Shown: positions 26,337 through 35,062 of the stretch, piece by piece
How the letters are laid out: every line of letters starts with the position of its first letter
Numbering within the stretch: position 1 is the stretch's first letter
Assembly (NCBI GenBank): GCA_943330705.2
Contig: CALQIT020000001.1
Coordinates: 1 to 64,000, forward strand
Source of the DNA: Streptomyces griseus
GTDB taxonomy: Bacteria > Bdellovibrionota > Bdellovibrionia > Bdellovibrionales > Bdellovibrionaceae
Direction of reading: 5' to 3'
Length of the DNA: 64,000 bases
Translations under genes and position numbers: made by a program
The notes under the pieces: model-generated
What the model saw: the letters and a program-made list of their open reading frames with translations, nothing else
Told to the model about the DNA's origin: nothing
The model's database searches: none

Positions 26337-29269
26337 AAGATATACATCTTTGGGGTGTTAAACAAAACAACCTAAAGAACATCGAAGTCAAAATTCCAAT
26401 TGGCAGCCTTACGGTGATCTGCGGACCCAGTGGCTCGGGCAAGTCATCCTTGGCATTCGAAACCCTTTTTGCCGAAGGGCAGCGGCGTTTTATTGAAAGT
26501 ATGTCAAATTACGCAAGGCAATTTTTAAATAAGGCACCCAAGCCTGATATCGAAGGCGTTTCAAATATCCCACCTGCTATTTCTATTGAACAAAAGAATT
26601 CTGTTAAAAGTTCACGTTCTACGGTGGGAACAACGACTGAACTTATCGATTATCTTCGCCTTCTTTTTGAAAAAGTTGGTGAGGCCTATTGTCCGACCCA
26701 TCATATTAAGACTGAAAAACAATCGACTACCGAAGCTACCGACCGCGTGTTGCAGTACTTTGAGGGTTCGCGGGGCTACATCATGGTTGAAATTGGCGCC
26801 GATTCCAGAATCACCGAAGGAAAGAAGCTTCATTCTCTTCTTTTGCAAGACGGTTATTTACGAATCTATCTTCCTAAAAAAGCTGAAGAAAAAAATTCTA
26901 ATAAAAAAACGCCGCCTGCAGCTAAAATAAAGAAATCTGACATTCTAAAAAGTGCAGAACCTTATTCCCCGGTGACCATTGAAGAGGTCGGTGAAGTCGT
27001 AGATATTAGCGATCCAAAGATGATTAAAAAGGGACTGCCAAAAGAATCCTTCTTTTTAGTTATTGACCGCTTGTCATTTCAAAAAGACGAACAAGGAAGG
27101 TTAACAGATTCATTGTCCCAGGCCTATGAAGCCAGTTTGAAATACAATTCAGGACTGGTGATTCGAAATTGCGTTGTTCTTTCGACCGAGGGAAAGAAGC
27201 TAAAACTAAGTGAAGAAAACTCGTGCCCTGTTTGCGGCTATACTCCCCCGCCGATTTCTTCGCGACTTTTTAGTTTCAATTCACCAGTGGGTGCCTGTCC
27301 CACCTGCAAAGGCTTTGGTAATATTTTAACTTTGGATGAACTTAAAGTCGTACCAAACCCAAATCTAAGTCTAGCACAGGGCGCGCTGCAACCCTTTACT
27401 ATGCCCAGTGCCGAGAACGACAAAAAGCAGCTACTTTCCTATTGTCGAAAAAAAAAGATTGATCTGCATTTACCTTGGAAAGACTTACCGAAAGAAGAAA
27501 GAAATTTAATTTGGAATGGCGACAAAGACTTTTTTGGCGTCAAAGGCCTTTTTGAATATTTGGAAGAAATTAAATATAAAATGCATGTTCGCGTTTTTAT
27601 TTCTCGCTTTCGCAGTCCCTTTCTTTGCCCTGATTGCAAAGGTTCCAGACTGAGAACAGAAGCCCATCATGTCTTTGTTCATGGAAAGAACATCAATGAC
27701 TTTTCGTCTCTGACAATTGAGGACCTTCAAAAAGCATTTTCACAAATTCAATTGACAAAAATGCAGCAAGAAGTGGCGCAGGAAGTCTTTAAGCAAATCC
27801 AAGCCCGTCTTGAATTTCTGGTCCGAGTTGGAGTTCACTACCTGACATTGAATCGCGAAACTCGAACCCTTTCGGGTGGGGAATACCAGCGCCTGATACT
27901 AGCAAACCAATTAGGGATGGGGTTGTCACAAGCCCTGTATGTTTTGGATGAGCCAACTGTCGGACTGCATCCCCGGGACAACAGCCGCTTGATTTCAATT
28001 TTAAAGGATCTAAAGGCCCTTGGAAATACATTGGTCATCGTTGAACATGATCATGACGTAATTAAAAGTGCCGAGAATATTATCGAAATGGGACCCGGCA
28101 GTGGCTATCTTGGTGGGGAAGTCGTATTTTCTGGAAGTACGGCGGACTTCTATCAAAGTAAAACTTCGAATACTATTCAATATCTAAAGCCACAAAAAGA
28201 TCTATCGACAGTGCGAACCGCAAGACCAGTCGATATCGAAAATTTCAGATATAAAATTGGCCTAACAGAAGCCCGCGGTCACAATTTAAAAAACTTAAGC
28301 GTCGAATTCCCACTTAATCGCTTGGTCGCAATTACCGGAGTCAGCGGTTCTGGAAAATCGACACTGGTTACCAAGACTTTGTATCCTGCTTTGGCAAGGG
28401 CGCTTGATCTCGACTATTTGCCAGTCCAACCCTATGACAAGCTTACCGGCTTGGATAATATAAAAAATGTTCTTCTCATTGATCAATCGGCAATCGGAAA
28501 GTCTGCACGAAGTTCTCCGGTTACGTATCTAAAGGTCTTTGATGCGATTCGATTGATTATGTCGACCCTGCCCGAATCTAAGATGCGTGGCTATATGCCA
28601 GGGACCTTCAGTTTAAATGTGGATGGAGGTCGGTGCCCTGCCTGCAAGGGAACGGGGTTTGAAGAAATTGATATGATGTTTATGGATAATGTCATTATCC
28701 CGTGCGATGTCTGTGACGGAAAAAAATATCGAACTGAAATTCTAGAGGTCCAATACAAAGGAAAGAATATTTTCGAAATTCTTTCGATGACGGTCATTGA
28801 GGCCATGGGCTTTTTTGTGGCCTACCCACATATTCGAAAACCACTTTCCGTGCTTAAGGAAGTCGGCTTGGACTATCTACAATTGGGTCAGCCGGCTGGG
28901 ACCCTTAGCGGGGGCGAATCGCAACGGCTTAAGATTGCAAAAGAACTGAGCCAGGTTCAGCAAAAGTCGACCCTCTACATTTTGGACGAACCAACCACCG
29001 GCCTGCATTTTCGCGAAGTGGATCTGCTGATGAAAGTTCTTAATAAATTAATCGATGCGGGCGGCAGCGTGATCGTGGTTGAACACAATCAGGATGTCAT
29101 TCGCGGCGCAGACTATATAATTGATATCGGCCCCGAAGCCGGCGAAAAAGGCGGCAGAATCGTTGCCCAGGGCCCGCCATCAGAAATCATTAAAAGTAAA
29201 AAAAGCCTGACCGGGCAGTATCTAAAAACCTATATCAACTTTATGAATCCCTCAGCCACCAGCAACTAG
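26333..29269 (+). CDS. uvrA: Excinuclease ABC subunit A
   Basis: This encodes 978 residues. Two ABC modules are visible, each with P-loop (GPSGSGKSS near 33; GVSGSGKST near 665), signature (LSGGEYQR and LSGGESQR) and Walker B (VLDEPT and ILDEPTTGLH). Two zinc-finger-type Cys sets (CPVCG...CPTC and CPACKGTG...CDVC) are present, as in UvrA. UvrA recognises bulky DNA lesions and loads UvrB. Length is slightly above the E. coli protein (940), with a Lys-rich insert around residues 185-205. It is coupled to PBP1A by ATGA, an odd functional pairing. No uvrB is seen in the window. Confidence 0.95.
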   Translation: MKDIHLWGVKQNNLKNIEVKIPIGSLTVICGPSGSGKSSLAFETLFAEGQRRFIESMSNYARQFLNKAPKPDIEGVSNIPPAISIEQKNSVKSSRSTVGTTTELIDYLRLLFEKVGEAYCPTHHIKTEKQSTTEATDRVLQYFEGSRGYIMVEIGADSRITEGKKLHSLLLQDGYLRIYLPKKAEEKNSNKKTPPAAKIKKSDILKSAEPYSPVTIEEVGEVVDISDPKMIKKGLPKESFFLVIDRLSFQKDEQGRLTDSLSQAYEASLKYNSGLVIRNCVVLSTEGKKLKLSEENSCPVCGYTPPPISSRLFSFNSPVGACPTCKGFGNILTLDELKVVPNPNLSLAQGALQPFTMPSAENDKKQLLSYCRKKKIDLHLPWKDLPKEERNLIWNGDKDFFGVKGLFEYLEEIKYKMHVRVFISRFRSPFLCPDCKGSRLRTEAHHVFVHGKNINDFSSLTIEDLQKAFSQIQLTKMQQEVAQEVFKQIQARLEFLVRVGVHYLTLNRETRTLSGGEYQRLILANQLGMGLSQALYVLDEPTVGLHPRDNSRLISILKDLKALGNTLVIVEHDHDVIKSAENIIEMGPGSGYLGGEVVFSGSTADFYQSKTSNTIQYLKPQKDLSTVRTARPVDIENFRYKIGLTEARGHNLKNLSVEFPLNRLVAITGVSGSGKSTLVTKTLYPALARALDLDYLPVQPYDKLTGLDNIKNVLLIDQSAIGKSARSSPVTYLKVFDAIRLIMSTLPESKMRGYMPGTFSLNVDGGRCPACKGTGFEEIDMMFMDNVIIPCDVCDGKKYRTEILEVQYKGKNIFEILSMTVIEAMGFFVAYPHIRKPLSVLKEVGLDYLQLGQPAGTLSGGESQRLKIAKELSQVQQKSTLYILDEPTTGLHFREVDLLMKVLNKLIDAGGSVIVVEHNQDVIRGADYIIDIGPEAGEKGGRIVAQGPPSEIIKSKKSLTGQYLKTYINFMNPSATSN

Positions 29270-29484
29270 GCAGAAATTCAGATGCTACTTCTGGACCGAG
29301 GTCCTGTAAAAACCTAGACAGTGTTCTAACCCCATATTTTTGCTCATATCTTCTGCGTTAGTTTTCAAACGTGTACAGATTTTGGAGACTAAAGTTTGGC
29401 CAGACCTAAAGTTTGATCAACTTTTTGACGACAAGTTTGATGACAGGTTTTTAGCGACTGAAAAAACGAAGAAGAGGGGTTCTT

Positions 29485-31047
29485 ATGAGTATGATCAATT
29501 GGGATGAGTTTGAGCATATACACGTTATCAAAAAACTTCGTCATATTTTAGGAGCTTGGTGGAATTGCGATATTATCTTTACCGATGAGCGTGGCCACTT
29601 AAAGGGTTTTGACACCGCAAAGATGGCTTGGGCAAATCCGGCGGTTGGTTATCTTTGCTCTAAAGAATCAGCTCAGGCTAATCTTGGTGAGATGGTTGCA
29701 AAAACCATTGATGACCTCAGGCAATCAGACAACCGTTTTTCGATGCGAAAATGGGATATGGCCGGGTGGGATATTGGAATTTTCCCAATCGTAATTGAAA
29801 ATGACTTTATGGGAACTGTTATTGCCATGGGCTTTTTCAAAGAGAACAATTTTCAGGTTCGTCTTTCTGAAGTGCGTGAGCGCTTGGCGGCGTTTGGTTG
29901 CAGCAATGAAATGATCGAAAAGTCATTGCCAAAATTTAAGCATCTGGATGACCCAGAACGAAATCATTTTTGTGAACTGGTTGATTTGGTTGCACAAGAA
30001 GTTGTAACTTTGCATCTGGAAATTACCCGTCGGGAAGACCGAATCCGCGAGTTAAATAAAGAACTTGGATCGCGATATAAGTACGACAATATGATTGGTA
30101 AATCAAAGCCAATGCAATCCCTGTATTCACTTCTTGATAAAATTAAGACCGCGGACAGTACGGTTCTAATCAACGGCGAAAATGGAACCGGAAAAGAGCT
30201 TATTGCCAAAGCGATTCATTACAATTCGCACCGTAAAGATAAAACTTTTGTCATTCAGAACTGTTCTGCATTTAATGATAATCTTTTAGAATCCGAATTA
30301 TTTGGCCACATGAAAGGTTCTTTCACTGGCGCCTTAAAGGACAAAAAAGGTCTTTTTGAAATGGCTGACAAAGGAACTTTCTTTCTGGATGAGATCGGCG
30401 ATACGTCCCCGACCATGCAAGTTAAACTGCTGCGTGTTCTGCAAGAAGGAACATTTATGCCAGTGGGTTCCACAGAGCAACGAAAAGTTGACGTAAGAAT
30501 CGTGGCGGCCACCAATAAAAATTTAAAGGAAATGGTCGAGCAAGGTACTTTTCGTGAAGATTTGTACTATCGACTAAATGTAATCAATATTCGGGTTCCA
30601 CCAATGCGTGAACGTAAAGAGGACATTCCGATCCTTGCTGAATACTTTCTGCAAAAGACTTCAGAAGTTACCGGCGGTCAAAAAAGGACCCTAACAAAAC
30701 GGGCCCTAGAAAAGCTATATGACTATGCTTGGCCCGGAAACGTCCGTGAGTTGCAAAATGAAATGGAACGTGTGGTGGTTCTAGCTGGTGAAGAAAATAA
30801 AATTATTCCAGAAATGCTATCACCAAAAATTTTGGAAGCTGGGGAAAAATCAAAAGTTCAAGGCGCGCGTCTGCAAGGTCGACTGAAGGATGCTTTGGAA
30901 GAACTCGAGCGGGACATGATCCGCGAAGGCTTACGCCGAACGGGCTGGAATAAATCAAAACTTGCGAAAGAACTTGGGATCTCTCGTGCAGGGCTGATTA
31001 TGAAAGTTGAAAAATACGGCCTAGACAAGCGAAAAATGGCCAGATAA
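29485..31047 (+). CDS. Sigma-54-dependent activator with PocR/GAF-like sensor domain
   Basis: This encodes 520 residues. The N-terminal about 190 residues form a sensor (IVIENDFMGTVIAMGFF pattern) that looks PocR- or GAF-like; its ligand is unknown. The AAA+ module has Walker A GENGTGKE (231-238), the sigma-54 contact loop GSFTGA (278-283, Ser instead of the usual Ala), Walker B FFLDEIGD and an arginine-finger region RFREDLYYRLN-like. The C-terminus is a Fis-type helix-turn-helix (NKSKLAKELGISRAGL). No receiver domain is present, so it is not a classical phosphorelay regulator. A sigma-54 promoter lies downstream, in front of the next gene. Confidence 0.88.
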   Translation: MSMINWDEFEHIHVIKKLRHILGAWWNCDIIFTDERGHLKGFDTAKMAWANPAVGYLCSKESAQANLGEMVAKTIDDLRQSDNRFSMRKWDMAGWDIGIFPIVIENDFMGTVIAMGFFKENNFQVRLSEVRERLAAFGCSNEMIEKSLPKFKHLDDPERNHFCELVDLVAQEVVTLHLEITRREDRIRELNKELGSRYKYDNMIGKSKPMQSLYSLLDKIKTADSTVLINGENGTGKELIAKAIHYNSHRKDKTFVIQNCSAFNDNLLESELFGHMKGSFTGALKDKKGLFEMADKGTFFLDEIGDTSPTMQVKLLRVLQEGTFMPVGSTEQRKVDVRIVAATNKNLKEMVEQGTFREDLYYRLNVINIRVPPMRERKEDIPILAEYFLQKTSEVTGGQKRTLTKRALEKLYDYAWPGNVRELQNEMERVVVLAGEENKIIPEMLSPKILEAGEKSKVQGARLQGRLKDALEELERDMIREGLRRTGWNKSKLAKELGISRAGLIMKVEKYGLDKRKMAR

Positions 31048-31106
31048 TCCAACACTTAGGGCCTAGCATAGGCCTGGTAAAGTTTTCCAAACTGAACAAG
31101 AAATCG

Positions 31107-31136
31107 ATGGCTCCAATTTTTACAAATTGGGGCCAT
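31107..31136 (+). terminator. Terminator after the sigma-54 activator gene
   Basis: A 13-bp stem (31107-31119 with 31124-31136, one G-T wobble) with a four-base loop is followed by TTGCGTTTT. It ends the activator transcript before the sigma-54 promoter at 31173. Confidence 0.75.
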
Positions 31137-31172
31137 TTGCGTTTTAATTCGACCTGAGACCTTTCTTTGCGC

Positions 31173-31186
31173 GGCACAGAGATTGC
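31173..31186 (+). promoter_or_regulatory. Sigma-54 promoter (-24/-12)
   Basis: The sequence GGCACAGAGATTGC has GG and GC exactly ten bases apart, the spacing of the consensus TGGCAC-N5-TTGC, and matches it at nearly every conserved base. The start of transcription would fall near 31198, just before a GAGGG SD and the ATG at 31218. It follows the gene of a sigma-54 activator and that gene's terminator. Confidence 0.75.
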
Positions 31187-31217
31187 CTTATAGCTGGAAA
31201 ACGAGGGAATTAAAGCG

Positions 31218-32069
31218 ATGTTTAATCATGTATTACAATCCGAAACTGTCCGTAAGCTGAAGACACTTATTAACGAGCGCTTTCAACGCGATCTGCTGAT
31301 TCAATCTATGCTGCCAGTCGACAGCCAAGAAATGGATGGGCTGGAATTCAAAGTCATCTCTGGTGATTTGGTAATTCCTATCTGGGTGCAAAATAGATAT
31401 TTTGCAACAGCCAAAGTCCCAAAGATTTCTGGCTTTAGCGGTGTCGAACAAGAGGCAATCACAAGCCTAGTGAAACTTATATTGGAACCAACTTTTTATG
31501 GCTGGTACCTTGGTCAATTGGCGGACAATGCCAGGGCTGCCGTAAAGTATGATGTGATGATGCCAATGAGGCCAGTGGTTCTGCTCAGTGAAAGCCAATC
31601 GCTTTCTGCCTCGGCAGAAGCAGTGGACACTGCAAGTTTAATTTCGAATTACCTATTCTTAGAGTCCAAAAATCCCCATGAAGTTCTAAAGGCGGCCGCG
31701 CAAATTCATGATCTGACAAGTAATTGGGCTTCAGTTCGGTTCAACGATATCGCGACGGAAACAACAAGTGTCGATGAAATACTAGCCATGGGTAATATCA
31801 CCTTGGTCATCGAAGATATCCTAAACCTAAGTCCAGTCCAACGTCTGCTTATTCTGCAACTGCTTAGAAATCCAAGAAAAACCGAGGGTCCATTTATTAT
31901 GCTTGGCTCAAGCAGCGCCCTTGAGGATCTTGAGGCCGACGACATGATCCCAAAGGATCTAGCAGTTCTTTTCAAAAACCAAAGACTGAATATAGATCGA
32001 CTTCCCGCTGACAGAAAAAAACGGGAAGACATTTATGAAATGCTTTTGGGTCCTGCAGTTCACGTTTAA
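31218..32069 (+). CDS. Degenerate AAA+ (sigma-54-activator-like) protein without Walker A
   Basis: This encodes 283 residues. The N-terminal part resembles a sensor domain (LVIPIWVQNRYFATAKVP). From about 130 on, the pattern follows the core of a sigma-54 activator: a Walker-B-like LVIEDILNLSPVQRLLILQLL (from 196, compare LDEIGDTSPTMQVKLLRVLQ in the preceding gene), then LGSSSALEDLEADDMI and ADRKKREDI, where active proteins have AATNxxL and RERKEDI. There is no P-loop, no GAFTGA loop and no DNA-binding helix-turn-helix at the end. It is expected to bind no ATP and may act as a partner or anti-activator of the adjacent regulator. The homology is my pattern reading, not a search result. Confidence 0.6.
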   Translation: MFNHVLQSETVRKLKTLINERFQRDLLIQSMLPVDSQEMDGLEFKVISGDLVIPIWVQNRYFATAKVPKISGFSGVEQEAITSLVKLILEPTFYGWYLGQLADNARAAVKYDVMMPMRPVVLLSESQSLSASAEAVDTASLISNYLFLESKNPHEVLKAAAQIHDLTSNWASVRFNDIATETTSVDEILAMGNITLVIEDILNLSPVQRLLILQLLRNPRKTEGPFIMLGSSSALEDLEADDMIPKDLAVLFKNQRLNIDRLPADRKKREDIYEMLLGPAVHV

Positions 32070-32104
32070 TTGACTTTTTTCGAACCCATGGGCGACCATA
32101 TCCT

Positions 32105-33127
32105 ATGGTTGCTGTTACAGACGATTCATTTTTTCCGTTTTTAAGGGGCTTTTTTAAAGGCGCTGATTTTCAAGTCTACCAATTGGCCGGAGATGCCTCG
32201 AACCGTCGCTATTTCCGAGTCATAAAAGATCAGCAGTCGTGGGTTCTTATGGTCTGGGAACCCTTTAATCCCGAGGGATATCCCTTTCTTTCAGTTCTCA
32301 ATCATTTTGCCAAACACAAAATCTGTGTTCCCCAAGTGATTAGTATGAGTCCAAAAGACGGCTTAGTTCTATTGGAAGATTTGGGTGACTTGACCCTTGA
32401 ACGAAAATTCTGGGAGGCCCAAAGTCCTGACTCTTCAATGGATTTCTACAAACAGGCTGTCGATGAAATTATAAAAATCCATTTTATCGCCACCCGTGAC
32501 CGGACTGATTGCACCGCTTTTAAAGTAAAATTCGATACAGAAAAGTTTCTGTGGGAAATGAACTACGGAAAAGATAATTTACTGTCTGGGCTTTGCAAAT
32601 TTGAATTTTCTGAAAAAATGAATTTGGAAATTACCAAGGTTTTTACCGATATTTGCTCGCGCCTGGATGAAGAACCAAAATTTATTGTGCATCGGGATTA
32701 CCACTCAAGAAACCTAATGATAAAGTTTAACGAAATGCGGGTGATCGACTTTCAAGATGCCCGTCTTGGACCTGTGCAATATGATCTAGTAAGCCTTTTT
32801 CGTGATTCCTATGTCAATATGCCAGAAGAAATGGCTGCCAAACTAATGGATTACTATTTAGAAAAAGCAATGCCATTTTTGCCGGCCAATATATCGCGTA
32901 CCTATTTTGAAGAAATCTACGAGCTACAAAGTATTCAACGTTGTTTTAAGGCCTGCGGTAGTTTTGCCAGCTTTTTACAATTAAGAAATGATAAACGATA
33001 CTTAAAGTACCTGCCGCAAACTTTAAAACGAGTTCTTAAAAGTCTTGGCCAGTTTTCTGAATATAAACTATTTGCCGATATTCTGATAGACTCAGGGGCT
33101 TTAGAGAAGAAATTCGAATCCCTATGA
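32105..33127 (+). CDS. amgK: Anomeric N-acetylmuramate/N-acetylglucosamine kinase AmgK
   Basis: This encodes a 340-residue member of the aminoglycoside-phosphotransferase fold. The catalytic loop HRDYHSRN is at 196-203 and the metal-binding VIDFQDA at 213-219; LVLLEDLGD marks the hinge. Known AmgK enzymes phosphorylate MurNAc (and GlcNAc) at the anomeric carbon, feeding a recycling route to UDP-MurNAc that bypasses MurA. The identity rests on direct ATGA coupling to a MurU-like nucleotidyltransferase, the known partner. The substrate is inferred. NagZ is encoded 8.4 kb downstream. Confidence 0.85.
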   Translation: MVAVTDDSFFPFLRGFFKGADFQVYQLAGDASNRRYFRVIKDQQSWVLMVWEPFNPEGYPFLSVLNHFAKHKICVPQVISMSPKDGLVLLEDLGDLTLERKFWEAQSPDSSMDFYKQAVDEIIKIHFIATRDRTDCTAFKVKFDTEKFLWEMNYGKDNLLSGLCKFEFSEKMNLEITKVFTDICSRLDEEPKFIVHRDYHSRNLMIKFNEMRVIDFQDARLGPVQYDLVSLFRDSYVNMPEEMAAKLMDYYLEKAMPFLPANISRTYFEEIYELQSIQRCFKACGSFASFLQLRNDKRYLKYLPQTLKRVLKSLGQFSEYKLFADILIDSGALEKKFESL

Positions 33128-34017
33128 ATTTAATGATTCTGGCAGCTGGCCTTGGCACCCGGCTTAGGCCCTACACCTTAGAACTACCAAAACCAGCAAT
33201 ACCTTTTCTTGGCGCACCATTGGCGTCCTATAGCCTATCCCTTTTAGACGGAATTAAAATCAATCGCCTGGTCGTCAACAGTCATCACCTTCCAGATAAA
33301 ATAGAAGCCCTTTTTCGCGAGCTAAAACTGCCTGCGAAATCCTTACATTTTTCTTTGGAAGGAAATCAAATATTAGGCAGTGGCGGCGGAATTAACAACG
33401 CCCGCAGTTTGTTGGCAGATCAGGGCGACTTTTTAGTGATGAACGGGGATGAAGTTATCCTTCCCCATGATCCCTGGATGTTAAAAGAATTTTTGGCCTA
33501 TCATAAGTGGAGCAAAAGCATTGCAACACTTTTGGTCATGAAACATCCAGAGGTCGGCAAAAAATTTGGCGGCGTTTGGGTCGAAGAAGGTAAAGACCAA
33601 GTAAAGTGTTTTGCAAAAACTCCGATAGCTGGTCTTTGTGGTTATCATTACCTTGGTGTATTGGCTTTTCAAGATAAAATTTTTAGATATTTTAAGAATC
33701 CACTGCAAAGCGAAAATATTCTTTATGACACTTTGACCATGGCTATATCCCAGCACGAACAAGTATCAATCTATTGCTGCGAAACCGAATGGTTTGAAAA
33801 CGGCACAGTTGAAGACTTTGTAAGTTCTGCCAGCTACTACTGCGATCAGCTGACATCTGACTTGGAAAATAAAACGAATCTTAACTATTGGAAAACATAT
33901 CTTGCAGGGACCCTGCGCTACTATGGGACCGAGAAAAAAGTAGTAGAAAATAATTTTCCCGAGCTAAGCCAAAAATTGGATCGTCTTTGGCAGGCCCTTA
34001 AAATCAATTCCCGTTAA
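33124..34017 (+). CDS. murU: MurNAc-1-phosphate uridylyltransferase MurU
   Basis: This encodes 297 residues of the nucleotidyltransferase fold, with the N-terminal signature LAAGLGTRLRPYT and a Lys in LPKPAIPFLG. SGGGINNA and VMNGDE (metal site) follow. Known MurU makes UDP-MurNAc from UTP and MurNAc-1-phosphate, completing the AmgK pathway. Length is a little above usual (about 225-240), with extra residues at the C-terminus. The ATGA overlap with amgK supports the assignment over a generic sugar-nucleotide enzyme. It is cytosolic. Confidence 0.85.
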   Translation: MNLMILAAGLGTRLRPYTLELPKPAIPFLGAPLASYSLSLLDGIKINRLVVNSHHLPDKIEALFRELKLPAKSLHFSLEGNQILGSGGGINNARSLLADQGDFLVMNGDEVILPHDPWMLKEFLAYHKWSKSIATLLVMKHPEVGKKFGGVWVEEGKDQVKCFAKTPIAGLCGYHYLGVLAFQDKIFRYFKNPLQSENILYDTLTMAISQHEQVSIYCCETEWFENGTVEDFVSSASYYCDQLTSDLENKTNLNYWKTYLAGTLRYYGTEKKVVENNFPELSQKLDRLWQALKINSR

Positions 34018-34039
34018 CCTGAAACTTGTGCGAAAGTGA

Positions 34040-35032
34040 TTACTTGCCCGATTGCTGCACGGGCTCGGGCGCATTGCCCCCGATAAAGTTCCCACGATCG
34101 GAATGCAGTTTGTATCGACGATCCATCATCTGAAACAAAGAGTCCCCAGAAACACCGATCATCTCGCCTTGATAGGATTTTGCCATGCCTGCAACCTGAG
34201 ATTGGTCACGATCCACAGCAACCCCTAAGCTTGGTTGCGGGGGCTCGGCACCACTGCTGGTTTCACTTGTTCCCCCACCACCACTGCCACCGCCCTTGCC
34301 AGCGACCGTCAGATCACTGCCGGCCTGACCGTCAGCGGTTGCCATTTTTGCGTCAACATCTTTATTGATCTGCGCAATGGCTGCATTTGCAGTATCGATA
34401 TCTTTTTTTGACATCCCAGCTTTTGCCATTGCCGCTGGGCTTTTGAAGTCGTCAGAACTGAACCATTTCTTTTCTTTCGGATCGTACCACTTTCCTTCTT
34501 TTTCTTTAAATTTAAATCCGTCTTTTTCCAACTTAGCAAATTCAACTTTTAAGCGCTTAAAATTGGGTTCTTTGTTTAACATTTTATCAGCATCAAATTT
34601 ATTTGCCCCATCCCCACCACCAGTGGTGACAGCCTTGCGACTACTTTCAGATTTTCCACCAGCAACACCCATCGCAACCATGGCCACAACCGAAGCAATA
34701 GCTCCACCAATAAAGACTTTGCACATAGGGGTAAAGCCAGACGTCTTACAGGTTGCAACAATACCGATAGCACAGGCGCCCATTGCTGCAACAGCGGCAA
34801 TCATCCCTGTATTCTGTGATGATTTTCCTTTTTTAGCGGAATCTTGCATCCCAACGTTTTTACTAGTTGCTTGTGGTGTCGTTGCAGATTTTGCCGTCGG
34901 AATTGGCACATTGCGATCGCCATTGCCACCGCTACCATTATTGAAATTAGCACCCCCAGCCCAAGTTTGGGTCGTGCTTAATACTAGCGATACAAATAAC
35001 GCCATTGTTTTAAAATAGATCTTAGTCGTCAT
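34040..35032 (-). CDS. Exported Gly/Ser/Lys-rich protein with internal hydrophobic hairpin
   Basis: This encodes 330 residues with a signal peptide (MALFVSLVLSTTQTWAGG). Two hydrophobic segments (MIAAVAAMGACAIGIVATC and CKVFIGGAIASVVAMVAMG, about 78-125) are separated by a few residues. A soluble middle part includes FKEKEGKWYDPKEKKWFSSDDF, and a Gly/Ser tract (about residue 250) precedes the end. The start has a GGGGG SD. It lies next to another exported Cys- and Gly-rich gene in the same direction (30-base gap), so they may be an operon. Family not recognised. The hairpin suggests membrane association. Confidence 0.7.
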   Translation of the reverse strand: MTTKIYFKTMALFVSLVLSTTQTWAGGANFNNGSGGNGDRNVPIPTAKSATTPQATSKNVGMQDSAKKGKSSQNTGMIAAVAAMGACAIGIVATCKTSGFTPMCKVFIGGAIASVVAMVAMGVAGGKSESSRKAVTTGGGDGANKFDADKMLNKEPNFKRLKVEFAKLEKDGFKFKEKEGKWYDPKEKKWFSSDDFKSPAAMAKAGMSKKDIDTANAAIAQINKDVDAKMATADGQAGSDLTVAGKGGGSGGGGTSETSSGAEPPQPSLGVAVDRDQSQVAGMAKSYQGEMIGVSGDSLFQMMDRRYKLHSDRGNFIGGNAPEPVQQSGK

Positions 35033-35062
35033 TTTTCCCCCTGAAAGATATTTAATTAAAAA

